NCBI GenBank assembly: GCA_029204225.1
Contig: CM055095.1
Location: forward strand, 13,484,049-13,548,048
Reading direction: 5' to 3'
Source of the DNA: Diphasiastrum complanatum
Lineage: Eukaryota; Streptophyta; Lycopodiopsida; Lycopodiales; Lycopodiaceae
Length of the DNA: 64,000 nt
Shown in pieces: positions 34,324 through 46,858 of the stretch; within the stretch, counting starts at the first letter, position 1; every line of letters starts with the position of its first letter. The notes under the pieces are model-generated. The model did no database searches. It had not been told where the DNA came from and saw only the letters and a list, made by a program, of their open reading frames with translations. Made by a program: the position numbers and the translations under genes.

Positions 34324-35285
34324 TCAAAATTCTTTGTATTGCCTTTGTTCCACGCGTGGGTCTGGATAATCTCTTGGTAAAGTGGAAGTTGTCAAGGAGC
34401 TTCCCATATGATCAGCTAGTTTCTCGAGGTTGTGTTGTTGTTGTTGGGTTTGGCGCTTGGCTCTAGTAAGAACTCTAACATATTTGGATGATATATGATG
34501 TGCTGGAAGGATCTTGTTAGGTTGTCTAGGACAGTCTTTGAAACTTTGTTTCGAATACAGTTTGGACACTTTTCATGGTATTGGTTTTGACCTTGCGGTC
34601 GACCATGAAGTGGCCAATTTTGTCCAAATAAAACAATGGTTGCTCATGGGTCCCGTGGAAATAGCATAACCATCTTGGATGGCTAGTTGTGCTGGATTGT
34701 CTGGGTTCATGGAATACTCATCTCGTTTGCACGAGCATGAGTTGTCGTTTGGATATGGTTGAGAACTAGCAGATGGAAGTGTTGTGTCGTGATTGTAGGT
34801 GTGATCATAGGAGTTATCCACAAGATGTGTTTGTGCAAATTCTCGAGGGTGTCTATGTTTTTGTGTTCCTAGATCAGGTTGTCCCCTTGGAGGTGGACCT
34901 AAGAGTGCCAACTGTGGTTGAGGTTCATGTCTAGATTGTCTGGGTAACTCTTGTATATGGATTTGGTTGTTTCGTGGTGGATAGTACTGACGTTGGTTTT
35001 GGGAAACAAACTGTTGTCGAGGAGGTTGGGAATGGCCCCCTGACTGATTGTGAGGCTGGTTCCTCGGGTTGTAATAGCAATAGAGTGAGGTATGGCCCAT
35101 AAAGTCGGAGATGTTGCATTTGATCAAGGAAGTATCTGGGACCGGTTGGTATGATGGGCACTCATTGCTAGTGTGTGCACCTCAACAATGAGGGCACCAA
35201 GTATTCTCTCGTCTATGGTGGATTTGACAAGTGGGTAACTGATCCGGCATTGAGCTCTGGAGCTCTGATAGACTTGAGATCTCAT
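34324..35285 (-). pseudogene. Gypsy gag C-terminal part
   Basis: Two zinc knuckles: CPHC..AHTSNEC near 35150-35190, interrupted by a stop, and CNISDFMGHTSLYC at about 35100, where the second Cys is Ser. A Q/P/N-rich tail follows. The capsid-like N-terminal domain seen at 14402 and 50752 is absent because of the junction at 35285. Confidence 0.7.
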
Positions 35286-35289
35286 CTGC

Positions 35290-36111
35290 TAGCTTCAACT
35301 GTTTCTGTGAGCACGCTACACATGATCTTATTGGATGATTCTGCTTGCCCATTACCATGAGGATAATAAGGCGTACTGGTTCAATGGATCACGAAGAATT
35401 CTTCCAACAGGACCTTGATGGTCTCATTGATGAAATGACTTCCGCGATCACTGACTATCTCCACCGGGCATGCAAAGCGCACATTGATATTTTCATAGAG
35501 GAACTTGGTAGTGGTCCTAGCATCAGCTACTCTTACTGCCTTGGCTTCGACCCACTTCGTGAGATAGTTGGTGGCCACGATTATGTATCGAACCTGGGTA
35601 CTTCTTGTTGCAGGGTGAATTGGACCAATGTAATCCAATCCCGACTTTTCGAATGGTGCTTGGGCTAAGACCGGATGCAGTAGGTCATAATTCAATCTCG
35701 TTGGTGTCCTTGCCCTTTGGCACACATCGCACTTCCTCAGGTATTCCTCCGTATCTTTATGAATCATTGGCCACCAACATCTTGATTGCAAGATCTTGCG
35801 AACTGTAATGTCGGATGCAAAATGGCCTCCACCCATGCCTTCATGTGAAAGCGAAATGATCTGGGTGGCCTCACGAGGAAGAATACACCGTCGAAGAATC
35901 CCATTTGGTCCTCTTCGTTACAATTGGCCAGCAATCAACTGATAAGGTCTAGCTTTCAAGATCAATTTCCGCTGATCCGCCTTTGGTAGTGATTTGTCTG
36001 GTTGGCCCCGCATTAGATATTCAACTATGTCGGCAACCCACTCCGGTACTGTGTCTACGTAAAATAAGACAACATCTGGTAGCTCGTCGTCGGGCTGGGT
36101 TGCAACCTCCT
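35290..36111 (-). pseudogene. Gypsy integrase, truncated by fusion
   Basis: The open piece 35381-35836 has the complete zinc-binding region (GGGHFASD, MIHKD, KCDVCQRA) and DD of the catalytic core (LDYIGPIHP, SDRGSHF); E follows after a stop in GQAESSNKIM (about 35340). It breaks off at about 35290 after TETVEAS, where gag of the next remnant begins. Upstream frames (35918-36111) carry the RNase H-integrase spacer. Confidence 0.82.
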
Positions 36112-36995
36112 TTACCTTGATCCGCGACACATGATCTGCCATGTAGTGTTGTTTTCCTTGCGAACTACTATCCGAAAATCAAACTCTAACAACAGAAGTA
36201 GCCATCGAGTGATTCTCCTTGTGTTGCAGGTTTTGTTAACAAGATAGAGCAAGGGTTGATGGTCCGTATAAAAAGCAAAGTTTGTGGCTATCAGGTAGTG
36301 CCGAAACTTCTTAACCGCATATATCATTGCTAGTGCTTCCTGCTCTGTGGTTGAATAATTCATTTTTGTATCACTGAGCTGTCGGCTTGCAAATCGGTAA
36401 AGGGCAAGGGAAAGTGGTCTTTCTTTGTGACTGCGTTAAGTTTCTTGAGGTCTACACAAATGCATAGTATTTCGTTCTTTTTAGACACAATCACAATTGG
36501 GGATACCTAGTCAGTATGATCAATCTCATATATGAATCCAGCTTCTAGTAACTTTTCCAACTCTTGTTGAATCAGTTTGGAGTAATGTGGGTTGACCGTC
36601 TATCGGTTGAATTTTGGTATTCATGAGTTGTGGACGATCACAACCCATCTTAGCTTTTCCCTTTAGATTAGCAGGTATTTTGGAAGTTGGTTTCTTCACT
36701 GCCACCGTATTGACAGAGCACGAGCAGATAGGAGGGCTTGAGGGAGAGACTGTCTTCTCAAGGGGGTCCCACAATGTGGTGTCCACACTGGTTATGGCTT
36801 CATCTACTGAATTGTCCCATTGGCTTACCTTGACCCGGTATTGATATACACTTGTGGGACGAGGCCCTTTAGAGACCTTAGCCAGGGATGGGATTTTAGG
36901 GACGTCTTCCGATAGTCATCTTTCTCCATAACGTTGGGGATCGAAGTAAGATAACGCTTGTTCGTCAAAATATCCCACATCATCTTCCAAGGTGA
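36112..36995 (-). pseudogene. Gypsy RNase H plus RT scraps (second fused remnant)
   Basis: 36112-36363 is RNase H (NYSTTEQEALAMIYAVKKF, then DHQPLLYLVN). Directly before it lies an RT start fragment (FIYEIDHTD, ICVDLKKLNAVTKKDHF; 36370-36560), so the RT palm and thumb are deleted. Still further upstream the protease-RT linker (DEQALSYFDPQRYGEK, about 36920-36965) resembles DEQVLQHMDPDRYGIKK of the neighbour. At about 36995 it abuts RNase H of another copy. Confidence 0.7.
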
Positions 36996-38009
36996 TTACT
37001 GAGCCCCAAAAATCCTTTTTGTGTTCTCCTGGCTGGGTTAAGACTGCTCCAACTACATACTTCAATGCATCCGTATGCACATAAAACTAAATGGACCAAT
37101 TGGGTGGACTTAGGATTGGTGCTGAAACCAATGCATCTTTATGTTTTTGGAAGACTTTAGGGCTTTCTCGTTCCAATGTGATCCGTTCTGAGTTTGTAAA
37201 TTGGTCGTGCTAACTCCGCAAAATCTAAAATGAAGATCCTGTAATAGTTAGCATGACCCATAAAGATGTAGACCTCGTGGATCATTCTTGGTGGTGGTAG
37301 ATCAACAATGATTTTGATTTTCGATAGGTTTGTGACGATCCTGTGTGCTATATGGTCGAGAATCAAGCCATGTGTAATCCAAAATTGACATTTTTCTAGA
37401 TTCAAGGAGATATGGAATTCGCGACATTTTTGTAGCACCTTCTCCAAATTGGATAAGTGTTCTGAGTCTGGTCCATGCACACATAGATCGTCCAAGAAAA
37501 TTTCTAGAAATTTCTACAAATACTCTTTGAATGCCGCATGCATGAAAAGTGCTTGGGGCATTGCAAAGTCCAAATGACATCACCTTATAGGCATAGGTTC
37601 CTCATTCCGTGGCAAATGCTGTCTTATGCTGGTCTTGGGGTGCTATCTTCACCTGGTTGTAACCGCTGAAGCCATCTAAAAAATTATAGGCTTTGGCCCC
37701 AGCTACTATGTTAAGGACACTTTCCATAAAGGGTAAAGAAAAATGATCCTATTTGGTGACTGCATTTAGCACCTTCAAATTCACACAGATTCGCATTTTG
37801 CCATTCTTCTTGGGTACTATAACTATCGACGATACCCATTCAGTGTGCTCGATTTCATAAATGAAATTTGCATCTAATAGCTTCTGCAATTCTTGCTTGT
37901 TCAGCTTTGTGTAGTTTGGGTTGCAGCAGTAGTATCGACTCACTTTGGGGACCGCTCCATCCACCAAGGGTTTAGGATTTAGGGCTACTGTTGGTGGAAT
38001 GCCCTTCAT
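36996..38009 (-). pseudogene. Gypsy RT and RNase H start (third fused remnant)
   Basis: RT fingers at 37749-38009 (MKGIPPTVAL, LLDANFIYEIEHTEWVSSIV), the MMSFGLCNAPSTF motif at 37583, and the palm catalytic FLDDLCVHG near 37495. The thumb (HEVYIFMGHANYYRIF) and the first part of RNase H follow to about 37000. A TGA replaces the expected tryptophan just upstream (about 38024). Confidence 0.8.
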
Positions 38010-38021
38010 ATCACTACAATT

Positions 38022-39700
38022 TCAGGCAAAACAGTCCTTGTACTCCAGCAACAGTGATCGTAGCCTTTTGAATTGTGTGGGCATTAACTGCTCTCCCGCA
38101 AGCACTATCTTTTCTTCTTCACTTGGCCCGACAAGGTTCATTGGCTGTGTTCGCGTAGGTTTCTCAAAGACTTGTTCCACTGGCGTCTGACTTTGATCAG
38201 GTTCTCGCTGGACTTGCGACAACATAATTACCACATCGTCCAAGGTATAATTCTTGAAAGTCTCAAGCATCTCGTGAACTGGTGCTCGTTGAGATTCCTC
38301 TTTCAACATATTGATCTTAGCCCGACTGGTCATCTTTTGGTTCTCCATCATCTGAGTAGAGGATGACATTGTATTCGAGTTCATCCTGATTGACTTCAAG
38401 GAATCCAACACATTCTTTTTGCCCTTTTTTGTCATATTGGTGGATTCGTCCTTCTTGTCTTTCTTCAGAACTGGTGGGGCATTCGCCTCATGGTTGCAAA
38501 TATCAACATCCACTGTAGCTATAGCATCTTCGGGCAGATCACTCCATCGGATCACCTGGTTGTAGCATTGCTTCAACTGGTTCTTCTTGTTTGCAGGTGC
38601 CCTTGGTGGATCTATCCTTAAAACTTTTGCCATAGCAGATTTTTGTGATGGTTGAGCTGGTACTTTCTTAATTCCGTAACGATCTGGGTCCATGTGCTGT
38701 AGGACCTGCTCATCAATCAGTCCAATCTCCTTATTATAAGTCAGAGCATATTGCCAAGGAACTAAATCATCGTCCACTGGGTTCTCAATAGATTTCGTTG
38801 ATAGCCATGCTACATTTATCATATTCACCCCAAATGTGATTGGTGTGTCCATGGTATAACACTTGGGTGAAGATGTGCTAGGTTCAATATCTGATTCATA
38901 TTGACATGCTTGGTAGTCAATCGTTGCTAATGCATCTATCCATCTCACGACATCCGTCTCTGAATCGTAGTGACCACCCTTGGCAGGCCTTGGGCGATCT
39001 ATCATGTGATCTGTCGTGGATGATCCATTATCAGCCTTGGGTGCAATAGGTTTCACCGCCCATGTGGCTGGATCGACCTTTACACCCTGCTCTTTGTTCT
39101 CAAAGGTGAGTTTTCCCATACCCCAGTTGTGTACTACTTGCGTAGTCCTCAACCATGGTCTTTCCAATAAAACACAATATTGGAGATTCAGGTATATCCA
39201 TTACTACAAAGGTGACAAACTGCATACCTGTTATTTTTACAGGGATATCGACAACCACACACTTCGGTTTTACAGAGGATTGATCTGCTAGCTTGATGGT
39301 GAATCTTGCTGGCTTTAATCCCCCTAAACCTCACTTTTGATACAAAGTAGTGGATATCAAATTGACGCCTGATCCCCCATCTACTATTGTTGCCTCGTCC
39401 TCGAATCTCTTGTGTTTGATTGGCAGGGTGATGTTGTGTTCCTTGCTTTCCCACGCTGCCCTAATGTGGAGGACGTTACTAGTCTCTTCGTAGCTCGTAC
39501 AATATATTGGCTCAAGCGTTATTGGCTCCGCGTCCGCTTTGGCCCATTCAGCCAAAAGGCTTTTAGCTTGTGGCGCAATTCGCAATAATTTCTTGAGGGG
39601 TAAACTAACACGGCTTGCCAGTAAGCTTGTGAGCAATGGTGAGCCCGTTCGTGGTTCCTGTTCGCCATCAGCAGGAGGTTCCATAGGGTTGTCCCTTTTT
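38022..39700 (-). pseudogene. Gypsy protease and protease-RT linker
   Basis: 39331-39684 carries the protease motif DGGSGVNLIS, where DSG has become DGG. 38022-39167 is a 381-residue linker frame (DPATWAVKPIAPKADNGSST, YALTYNKEIGLIDEQVLQHM, LSQVQREPDQSQTPVEQ). This linker is long for gypsy elements and is shared with the plus-strand copy at 16780-16970. Confidence 0.72.
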
Positions 39701-39859
39701 TGCTCTTATTCCTCCGCTTGTGCTCTATGTACCTAGTGTCGTATCTTCTGGCACCGTCTCTTTTCTTCCCTAGCATGGGTTTTGTTGTTAATTCAACATT
39801 TTCTTTTTGAGAAGGGACAGTTGCATATCATTGGCATCTCCTTGGGCCTTTGGCCCCCA

Positions 39860-40035
39860 TGTTGTTAGTTGAAATTTCATCGTATGGCTAGGGCAATCAA
39901 GTCAATTTATTATCTTACACTTGCTAAAAAAATTTATTGATTATTGATTAGCGGTTATCATTTAAGTTCTACTCATTGGCTGTAAACCCTAGCTTTAATT
40001 TGCACCCTCAAAAAGTATAAATATGAATCCATGGG
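39860..40035 (+). repeat. Left half of a gypsy-type LTR, split by the CACTA insertion (putative)
   Basis: Begins TGTTGTTAGTTG at 39860 and reaches a TATA box (AAGTATAAATATG, 40014-40026) just before the CACTA terminus. The sequence after the CACTA right end (49307 onward) leads into a gypsy leader and gag on the plus strand, which fits one LTR interrupted just after its TATA box. Confidence 0.4.
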
Positions 40036-40235
40036 CACTACAAGAAAAGGTGGCAAAAATTTCGGAAATTTCCTCAGTTTTTGCCATTTTTTGCCCAAAA
40101 AAATTGAGGGAATGGTTTCTACAATTTTTTTGGCAAATCCGCAATTTCAGTCCCACAATTTTTTTGGCTAGTTTTCCGCAAATTTTATGGCTAAATTAAC
40201 AATAACAGAATTGCGGAAAACCACCCTGGCCAACA
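40036..40235 (+). repeat. CACTA left terminal and subterminal repeats
   Basis: Terminus CACTACAAGAAAA followed by clustered TTTCGGAAA, TCCGCAATTT, TTTTCCGCAA and TTGCGGAAAA (40060-40220) on both strands. Confidence 0.8.
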
Positions 40236-40498
40236 ACGGGAATGAAAATGTGACTGATATTTGTCCAGCTCCTATGAATAAAAAATTTCTCCATTGATTC
40301 CCAATTTGTCAAATCATCTTTTTTTTCCGTAGCTCTTTGGTAAAATAGTGGATTGACGATGCATATTCGATCTTTTTCATTGATCTGCGCTAAACATAAT
40401 CTGCAAAAAGGTAATTCTCTTATATAAGTATATAATGAAATTTAAGATTTACAAACATGACTATAACCAAATATAAACAACCAGTGTATATGTAGTTC

Positions 40499-41709
40499 TT
40501 ACTCCATGCACATTTGCACAAGATCATCTATTGCCCAATCGCTCCCGAGAAGTTGCGGCAACATGAACCTATGAAACTCATAGGTATCGGAATATAGTAA
40601 CATCATCTTTACCTCACTGATGGTAGCATCCTCTTGAAAGGAGAATTGCAAAGCTACAATCTTGGAGGATAAAGAATCTTTTCTATTTTTGGATGTTGAA
40701 GCAAGTTCCACCTACTCTCCAAATGGAACAATGATTATTTCCAACAAACCTCTTTTCATTTCGAATAAACGACAAACTTAAGGACTAACAAAAAACAATG
40801 ATACCTTTCAGAGTTTTCTATGTGATGTGGTCACATTTTTTTTTTCTCTTCGACCATGATGCTTAAAGCACATTGATTTTCATCTACATGGTCTTTCATC
40901 TGAAAAATTGAAAAAATACACATACAAATCTCTTTAAACATACATGTATGGATCATATAAATGTACATGTGAAGTATAAAAAACAAGTACACTTCTAGAA
41001 GCAATGGGGTCAAAAAATATATGTAAATATATCTCATGTTGGGTGTTACCTTCAAAGTCTCAGCCAGAACTTGTCTGCTTTTAGTTTGCCAAAACCTTTA
41101 CTGGTATGAGCATCCACATAGATCTCAACAACAGTTGGAGCCCTATTCTTTTCTTGTGCCTGGAATTTGGCACTCAACAATAGACAAAAATAAATGACAT
41201 CATGAAAAAAGAGGTTTTGCATATCGGAGTATACAAATGCAAGTTTTGTTGTATACACACATACCAATCTCATATTGATGCCCGCATATCCAGCTCGACC
41301 AACATTTGGCATCTTTTGTTGTTTTGCTTTGTTGACTCAATTTCTAAGCAAATTATTGTACACATATCAAGAAAATGAATAATAAGTCAATAGTAGGATA
41401 AATAAATCATGCACTAACTAGAGATGACCAAGCGTTCAAGTCATATTTTGGATTCAAAATACATAGATAAAACAAAAAAGTGGAATACAACTTGGAAAGT
41501 TTCACTTTTTAAGTATTGACGTAGAAGCTGCCATCTCTCCTTTTCCATCCACTCAGGACATTTTGGCGTAAAATTTTATGCCTCTGCTTTATCAATGTCG
41601 TTCTTGAGTCTCTGTCTCAATGAACAAAAACTGGATGACAATTTGTCCTTGAAGTACTGTGATGAAAACTGGCAATCATATTTTGCCTGTGATATGAAAT
41701 AAAAATCAT

Positions 41710-41795
<86 letters not shown>

Positions 41796-41807
41796 CTCTT
41801 TCACTTG

Positions 41808-41858
<51 letters not shown>

Positions 41859-42139
41859 ATCTATATAAGATTCAGATAAAAGTAGAATAGTACCAGCAAT
41901 GCTTGACGAATAGTCTCGATTTGCACCTTTGGCACATCTCTAATTGTTGGATAATGTAGATCCAACTTGGCCTTCATCAAAGAGCCAAATGACTGTGCAA
42001 ATCTATCTTTATGTATTCCGATAGGGTGTCCATCAATAACCTCAACAAAAATGGAACCTTCATTAAGATTTTGATCACGTCTAATAAATCTTCTCTCTCG
42101 TTTGCTAGCATTGTACTTTTCTTTTTTGGAGGCTAGCAT
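40499..42139 (-). pseudogene. CACTA Transposase_24-like (Ptta/En-Spm) segment
   Basis: Minus-strand pieces in exon-like order: DGHPIGIHKDRFAQSFGSL (41861-42139), YFKDKLSSSFCSLRQRLKND (41576-41700), then APTVVEIYVDAHTSKGFGKL (41052-41160). They match the layout of plant En/Spm-type proteins of the Transposase_24 family. Two microsatellites lie between pieces. Follows the TNP2 region on the same strand. Confidence 0.55.
41718..41854. repeat. (CT)n/(CA)n microsatellite
   Basis: Compound (CT)n then (CA)n tract, interrupted once near 41795, inside the minus-strand CACTA gene. Confidence 0.9.
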
Positions 42140-42169
42140 CTCAATATTTGGCTCACCAGCACATTTACC

Positions 42170-42370
42170 CTAAAGAAGAATAATTGAATTGAAACCATAT
42201 TCAATTTCCAAAATTTTGCAAATCCATCCAAAATTACGAAGATTGGTTGAAATAGATTTTCTATCTCTCACACTACTACGGCTCCGAGTTCTAAAGCATG
42301 TTGTAATACCATTGTCTTGAGTTGCTTTACTCAGACCTTCATCCCTAGTACGAAAATGATAGCCATTCAC
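42170..42370 (-). pseudogene. CACTA transposase C-terminal DUF4216-like segment
   Basis: Begins MNGYHFRTRDEGLSKATQDN, the typical opening of the DUF4216 domain found downstream of TNP2 transposases, and ends in LEIEYGFNSIILL. Short and isolated by introns or decay. Confidence 0.6.
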
Positions 42371-42799
42371 CCAGAGACCGTATATGATGTTGCACGGTGC
42401 TTTAGTCCTGTTGCCAAATCAATCAACATGGAATCCAGCATCTCGCATGCTTCATGGAGTTCATTTACCTAGAATTCAAAAGAAAAAATAGTTAATTATA
42501 TTTTCTATGAGAGAGTGAAAACAAATGAAACGTAGGACTTCGAAATATCATGTTGAGAACACAAAGTAGAAAAAATCTTTTTCAAGAACCATTTTGGAAA
42601 ATCATTTGCATTTTAATCGAAGTTGATGGGATCTTTAGTCCTTTTCTTTTGCAACATAGCCATATCTTTTTCAAATTTCTTGTTAATATAACAAACACAT
42701 TATATGATTTCTTTCAACTATGTCTAAAAAAGACAAGGTAAAGAATGAAAACTTATATTATTGCAAAATATGGTGGTCAATTAGCTAGTTGATTACCTC

Positions 42800-45660
42800 T
42801 TCCATTCTTCGATGACTGTTGAGTTGTCCAAGATACATACATGAGCTTGATGACACATTATTGCACCAAGATAAAAGATTGTGCCTTTTCCTTCAAGAAC
42901 CGCATTGTTAATTCGTGGATCTTCTTCTCCATCCCATACTCTACGAGAAGTACCTTCATAGGCTTGGATGTATTATGTATAAAAGCCAAGTGCCTCTTCA
43001 ATTGCATAAGTTGCTGCCATACAACCCTCTGGCCTTGCTAAATTTTTCACATATTGTTTTAAAGGTTTCATGATTCTTTCGAATGGATACATCTATCGCA
43101 AACTAACAGGCCCACAAATTCTAATCTCCTCCACAAGGTGGACAACAAGATGTGTCATAATATCAAAAAATGATGGTGGAAAAGATCTTTCTAAACCACT
43201 TCTAGGTGTAGACATTCTAGTTTTGATGGGTCTATAGTTTGTGCACATATCATTCTAAAAATGACTAATCTTTAAAATGCCAGCTCGTGCTATGTCAGAT
43301 ATGCCGCAACGTACAACCATTGGAAATATTTGTTGCATGAAGACATGATAGTCATGAGTTTTCATGCTCTTAAGCTTTTTGTCTGTTTCAAACAAGAACG
43401 ATACATTCAATTGGTATCAATATAACATGTGTACAAGACACCAATTAGGCACAATGAGGACTGCATAGTTGAGTTATAACATGCAATAGAATAAGTTGAG
43501 TATAAAAAAACCTACAATGTGTTTTCTCATAGAGGCGCTATATCCTGTCGGAGTTTTCATATATTTTACAATTGAAAAAAATGTCTCCTTTCCTTGCTTT
43601 GTGAATGTGTATGGTGCATATGGCAAAAAATCTTCTTCGTATCATTTTCACATCTCCTTGGCCAAAGAGATTGTCTAATACCGAGCTCTTTCATGTCTTC
43701 CCACACATTGATTGAATCTTTGTCACCCATTCTAAGAATAGTTTTTAGAATGTTTTTGGCTACATTCTTTTCCACATGCATAACATCCAATGTATTTTGA
43801 ATCAGAAGATGTTGTACATGCCACATACACACACCAATATTGTTAGAATCATATGATGATGTACATGCACATATAAACACAAACCAAATTATTAATTGTT
43901 GTGTAACTCATATTAAGGCAAAATTATATATATCTGCCAATATGGTAAACCGTACAAAATAGATAATCTCTTCCATCCCATGACTTTTGAAGGATCGTCC
44001 TTCTTTTTACGTGGGTGACTACTACTCCATGTCGCGTGTGCTTTTGTCCATTTAAAAACGTCAATTGTAGTCACTTTGAGAGGAGGATCTCGATCGCCGA
44101 TCCCTCCATTATATGTAGTCCTCATCTCTCAAAACTTGTGATCAGGAGGAAGGAACTTTCTATGTCCACAATACACTACTTTACGTAGATATTTTGACCA
44201 TCTGCCTTCTTCTTATGGGCCACAATTTGGACAAGCAAGATATCCCTTCACTCTACATCCCGCAAGCAAGCCATATGCAGAAAAATCATGGACTGTCCAC
44301 AACAAAATACCTCTTAGAGTAAAATGTCTCCCTTCATGCATCGGCCGTGTAACATCGTAAGCAGGTATTCCATTCCAAAATTCCAGCAACTCTTCCACAA
44401 GGACTTCTAGCTTATCTTCTTTTACTTGTTCAGACCAAGAATAAGCAATGACATCATAACAAAAAATCTTTTTGTAGCTAGCAAAGGTGCAAATTATGAT
44501 TTACTAAAAGAACAGGGCAAGTACTCCATCTGCTACTCAAATTTTGAAAGGGATTCACACCATCTATAGCAAGTCCAAGTCGAACATTTTGAGGTTCTGT
44601 AGCAAACAGTTGCCAAGTTGAATCCACATGCTTCCAAGCAAGCAAGTCTACTGGATGTCTTAGCATGTTGTCTTGGCTTCTACCTTGTGTATGCCATAGC
44701 ATTAGATTTGCAATAGTTTGACACCTACAAAATAACAAATAAAAATGACATCAATATTAATATATGTGTGTGTGCATATATATATATATAATATGCACAT
44801 ATAGATGTGTGTTTGCGTCTACAAATATATATTTGAAAATGAAACATAAATTTGATGTTCAGATGTACATGTAATGATGAAACTCAAAATTTTATCTTGC
44901 ATTGATTAAAGACAACTAGAGCACATGTACATTTAAAGAAGACGTGGTATCAATGGAAAATGTCTTAATACTTTTTGTGGTATTTTTCTCTTTCCTTCCT
45001 TCCATCGACTAGCCCCGCAAATAGGACATGAATCCAATACAGAATGCTCCCCACGATATAATATGTAGTCATTAACACGTGCATGAATGATATTATAGTG
45101 CAACCCAAGATCTTTGATCATTTTCTTTGCTTGGTATATTGATGGTGGACGCTTGTTTTCTAATGGCAAAATGTCTTTCTTCAAAAGATGTAGCAACTCA
45201 TCCATGCTTGCTTGTGACCAACCATGTACCACCTTAAGATTGTAAAGTAACAACGTTGCTGAAAGCTTGCTAACTTTACATCATGTATATAAGGGTTCAC
45301 TTGCATTATCCATAAGGTTTTCAAATTCCAAGTTATAATTATCTGTTGGTTGGTCATCTTCCATATGTTGGTCTTGCATAGATGGTTTGATGTCCTCAAA
45401 ATCCACACTAAATGTTGTGTGTCTAGGTGTTTCTTCTTGATCTAGTGAATCATCCAGCTTGCCAGTACAACCATTAACATTATCACATGTATTTTGTATC
45501 ATCCTTTGTAACTGCATATCAAGAGAATTTACGGACATGTCATTTTCAGATTTCCCCTTCCGAGTCCTCGTTCTTCCATTCCACTGGCAGGTGCGTTCCC
45601 TTGAAATGTAGAAACTCTGCCCAAAATGTGATGACACATCGTTGATTTGAAATAACAATT
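42800..45660 (-). pseudogene. TNP2-like CACTA transposase (Transposase_21 and DUF4218-like)
   Basis: Pieces in order on the minus strand: HARVNDYILYRGEHS then CPICGASRWKEGKRKIP (44933-45253); RLGLAIDGVNPFQNLSSRWS (44478-44738), holding the first conserved Asp; GRHFTLRGILLWTVHDFSAY then GCRVKGYLACPNC (44213-44398); and LDVMHVEKNVAKNILKTIL (43566-43880), the second Asp motif. A DUF4218-like tail follows (FPPSFFDIMTHLVVHLVEEI, near 43140-43200). Enzyme for CACTA cut-and-paste by family; here it is split by stops and probably introns. Confidence 0.82.
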
Positions 45661-45720
45661 CAAGAAAAAAATGATTTATACCTATGCTGCGCGACCAAGT
45701 TAATTATTAGATAGCATCTA

Positions 45721-45872
45721 TTAAGTTCTATAATCGACTCTATGGTCGACGCTGCTAGCGTCGACCATAGTGTCGAATACCAACGTCGACCATAACGTCT
45801 ATTAAGTTCTGGTAATCCACGCTATGGTTGACGCTGCTAGCGTCTACCATAGAGTCAATTATCAGAACTTAA
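45721..45872. repeat. Two tandem foldback (palindromic) units in CACTA intergenic region
   Basis: Two adjacent imperfect palindromes. The first centres on ATGGTCGACGCT-GCT-AGCGTCGACCAT (45740-45770, perfect 12-bp inner arms). The second runs 45801-45872, with arms of about 34 bp starting TTAAGTTCTG and five mismatches around the same GCT loop. The outer ends are inverted (TTAAGTTCT / AGAACTTAA). They lie between the divergent CACTA genes. Either a MITE-like insertion with TTA/TAA ends or a regulatory inverted repeat. Confidence 0.8.
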
Positions 45873-46189
45873 TCAACTGGCGCGTTACGGTTTCTTCCCA
45901 TTGCGATTTCCAATTTTTGAGCGCGAGCAGGAGGATATTTTTGCGCCTAGCGGTGGTGCTACTCTCTATGGCTCTTCTAATGATGCTTGATCCTTCTTAT
46001 GCTTTTTTGTCACAACCAAAGCTCTCTACCTTTTCACCATAACCAGGGCTTGGAGAAAAAGTTGAGCATTGGACAAAAAGGTGAGCACCATAGCCAGCAT
46101 TCAAAAGTTTACTAGTTTTTCTTTGATACATTTGTGTTTATTGTTGTTTATGTTGTTTCCCTTTCATTAGAGTTAAAGCAGTTTGAGTA

Positions 46190-46321
<132 letters not shown>

Positions 46322-46858
46322 ACTCTTTTTTCTCACTTTTATCACAGTATCCTCAGTTTGGAATAAAGTTTCTTGGGATAAAGCTTTTGAAACAAAGGTT
46401 TTGGAGACAAGATGAGCATTGTTTACTGTGAATCTTCTTTCTTTGTTTTGTTGAAATATTGTTGTTTTGTTTTGTTAAAATCTTGTTGCTTTGTTTGTGG
46501 GTATTTTCTTTCAATTGAAACTTTCTAAAATAATGTGAAGAGCATATGCTACAACTTGACAAAGATAAACGTTTTAAAATCATGAAAACAAGTAAGACAG
46601 TTGAAAAGGGCTTTAGTGTTTAGAGTTTAGATTAAAGGATTTATAGAAAGGGTATACATGAGGACATGATATAAAGAGATTTAGGGTAAAAGATTTAAAT
46701 TAAAGAATTAGAAACAGTGGATCGTAGGTAAGAATTATTAGAGAGAAATTGAATAAAAATGGGATAAAGTTTATGTTCAGGTTTGTGGTTATGGTTAATT
46801 TTATGTTTTATGTTTATCATTGTTATCTTAATCGTAGTTCATTTTTAATATGCAGATG

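Larger units (their letters stand above)
24853..35285 (-). mobile_element. Ty3/gypsy remnant with accessory ORF (minus strand)
   Basis: Read on the minus strand: gag zinc-knuckle region (35285 down), protease, RT, RNase H, integrase, array-rich spacer, accessory ORF, possible LTR. Same gene order as the plus-strand element, so same lineage. The gag N-terminus is absent: at about 35285 the sequence switches abruptly to integrase of another gypsy remnant. Many stops and shifts. Confidence 0.75.
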
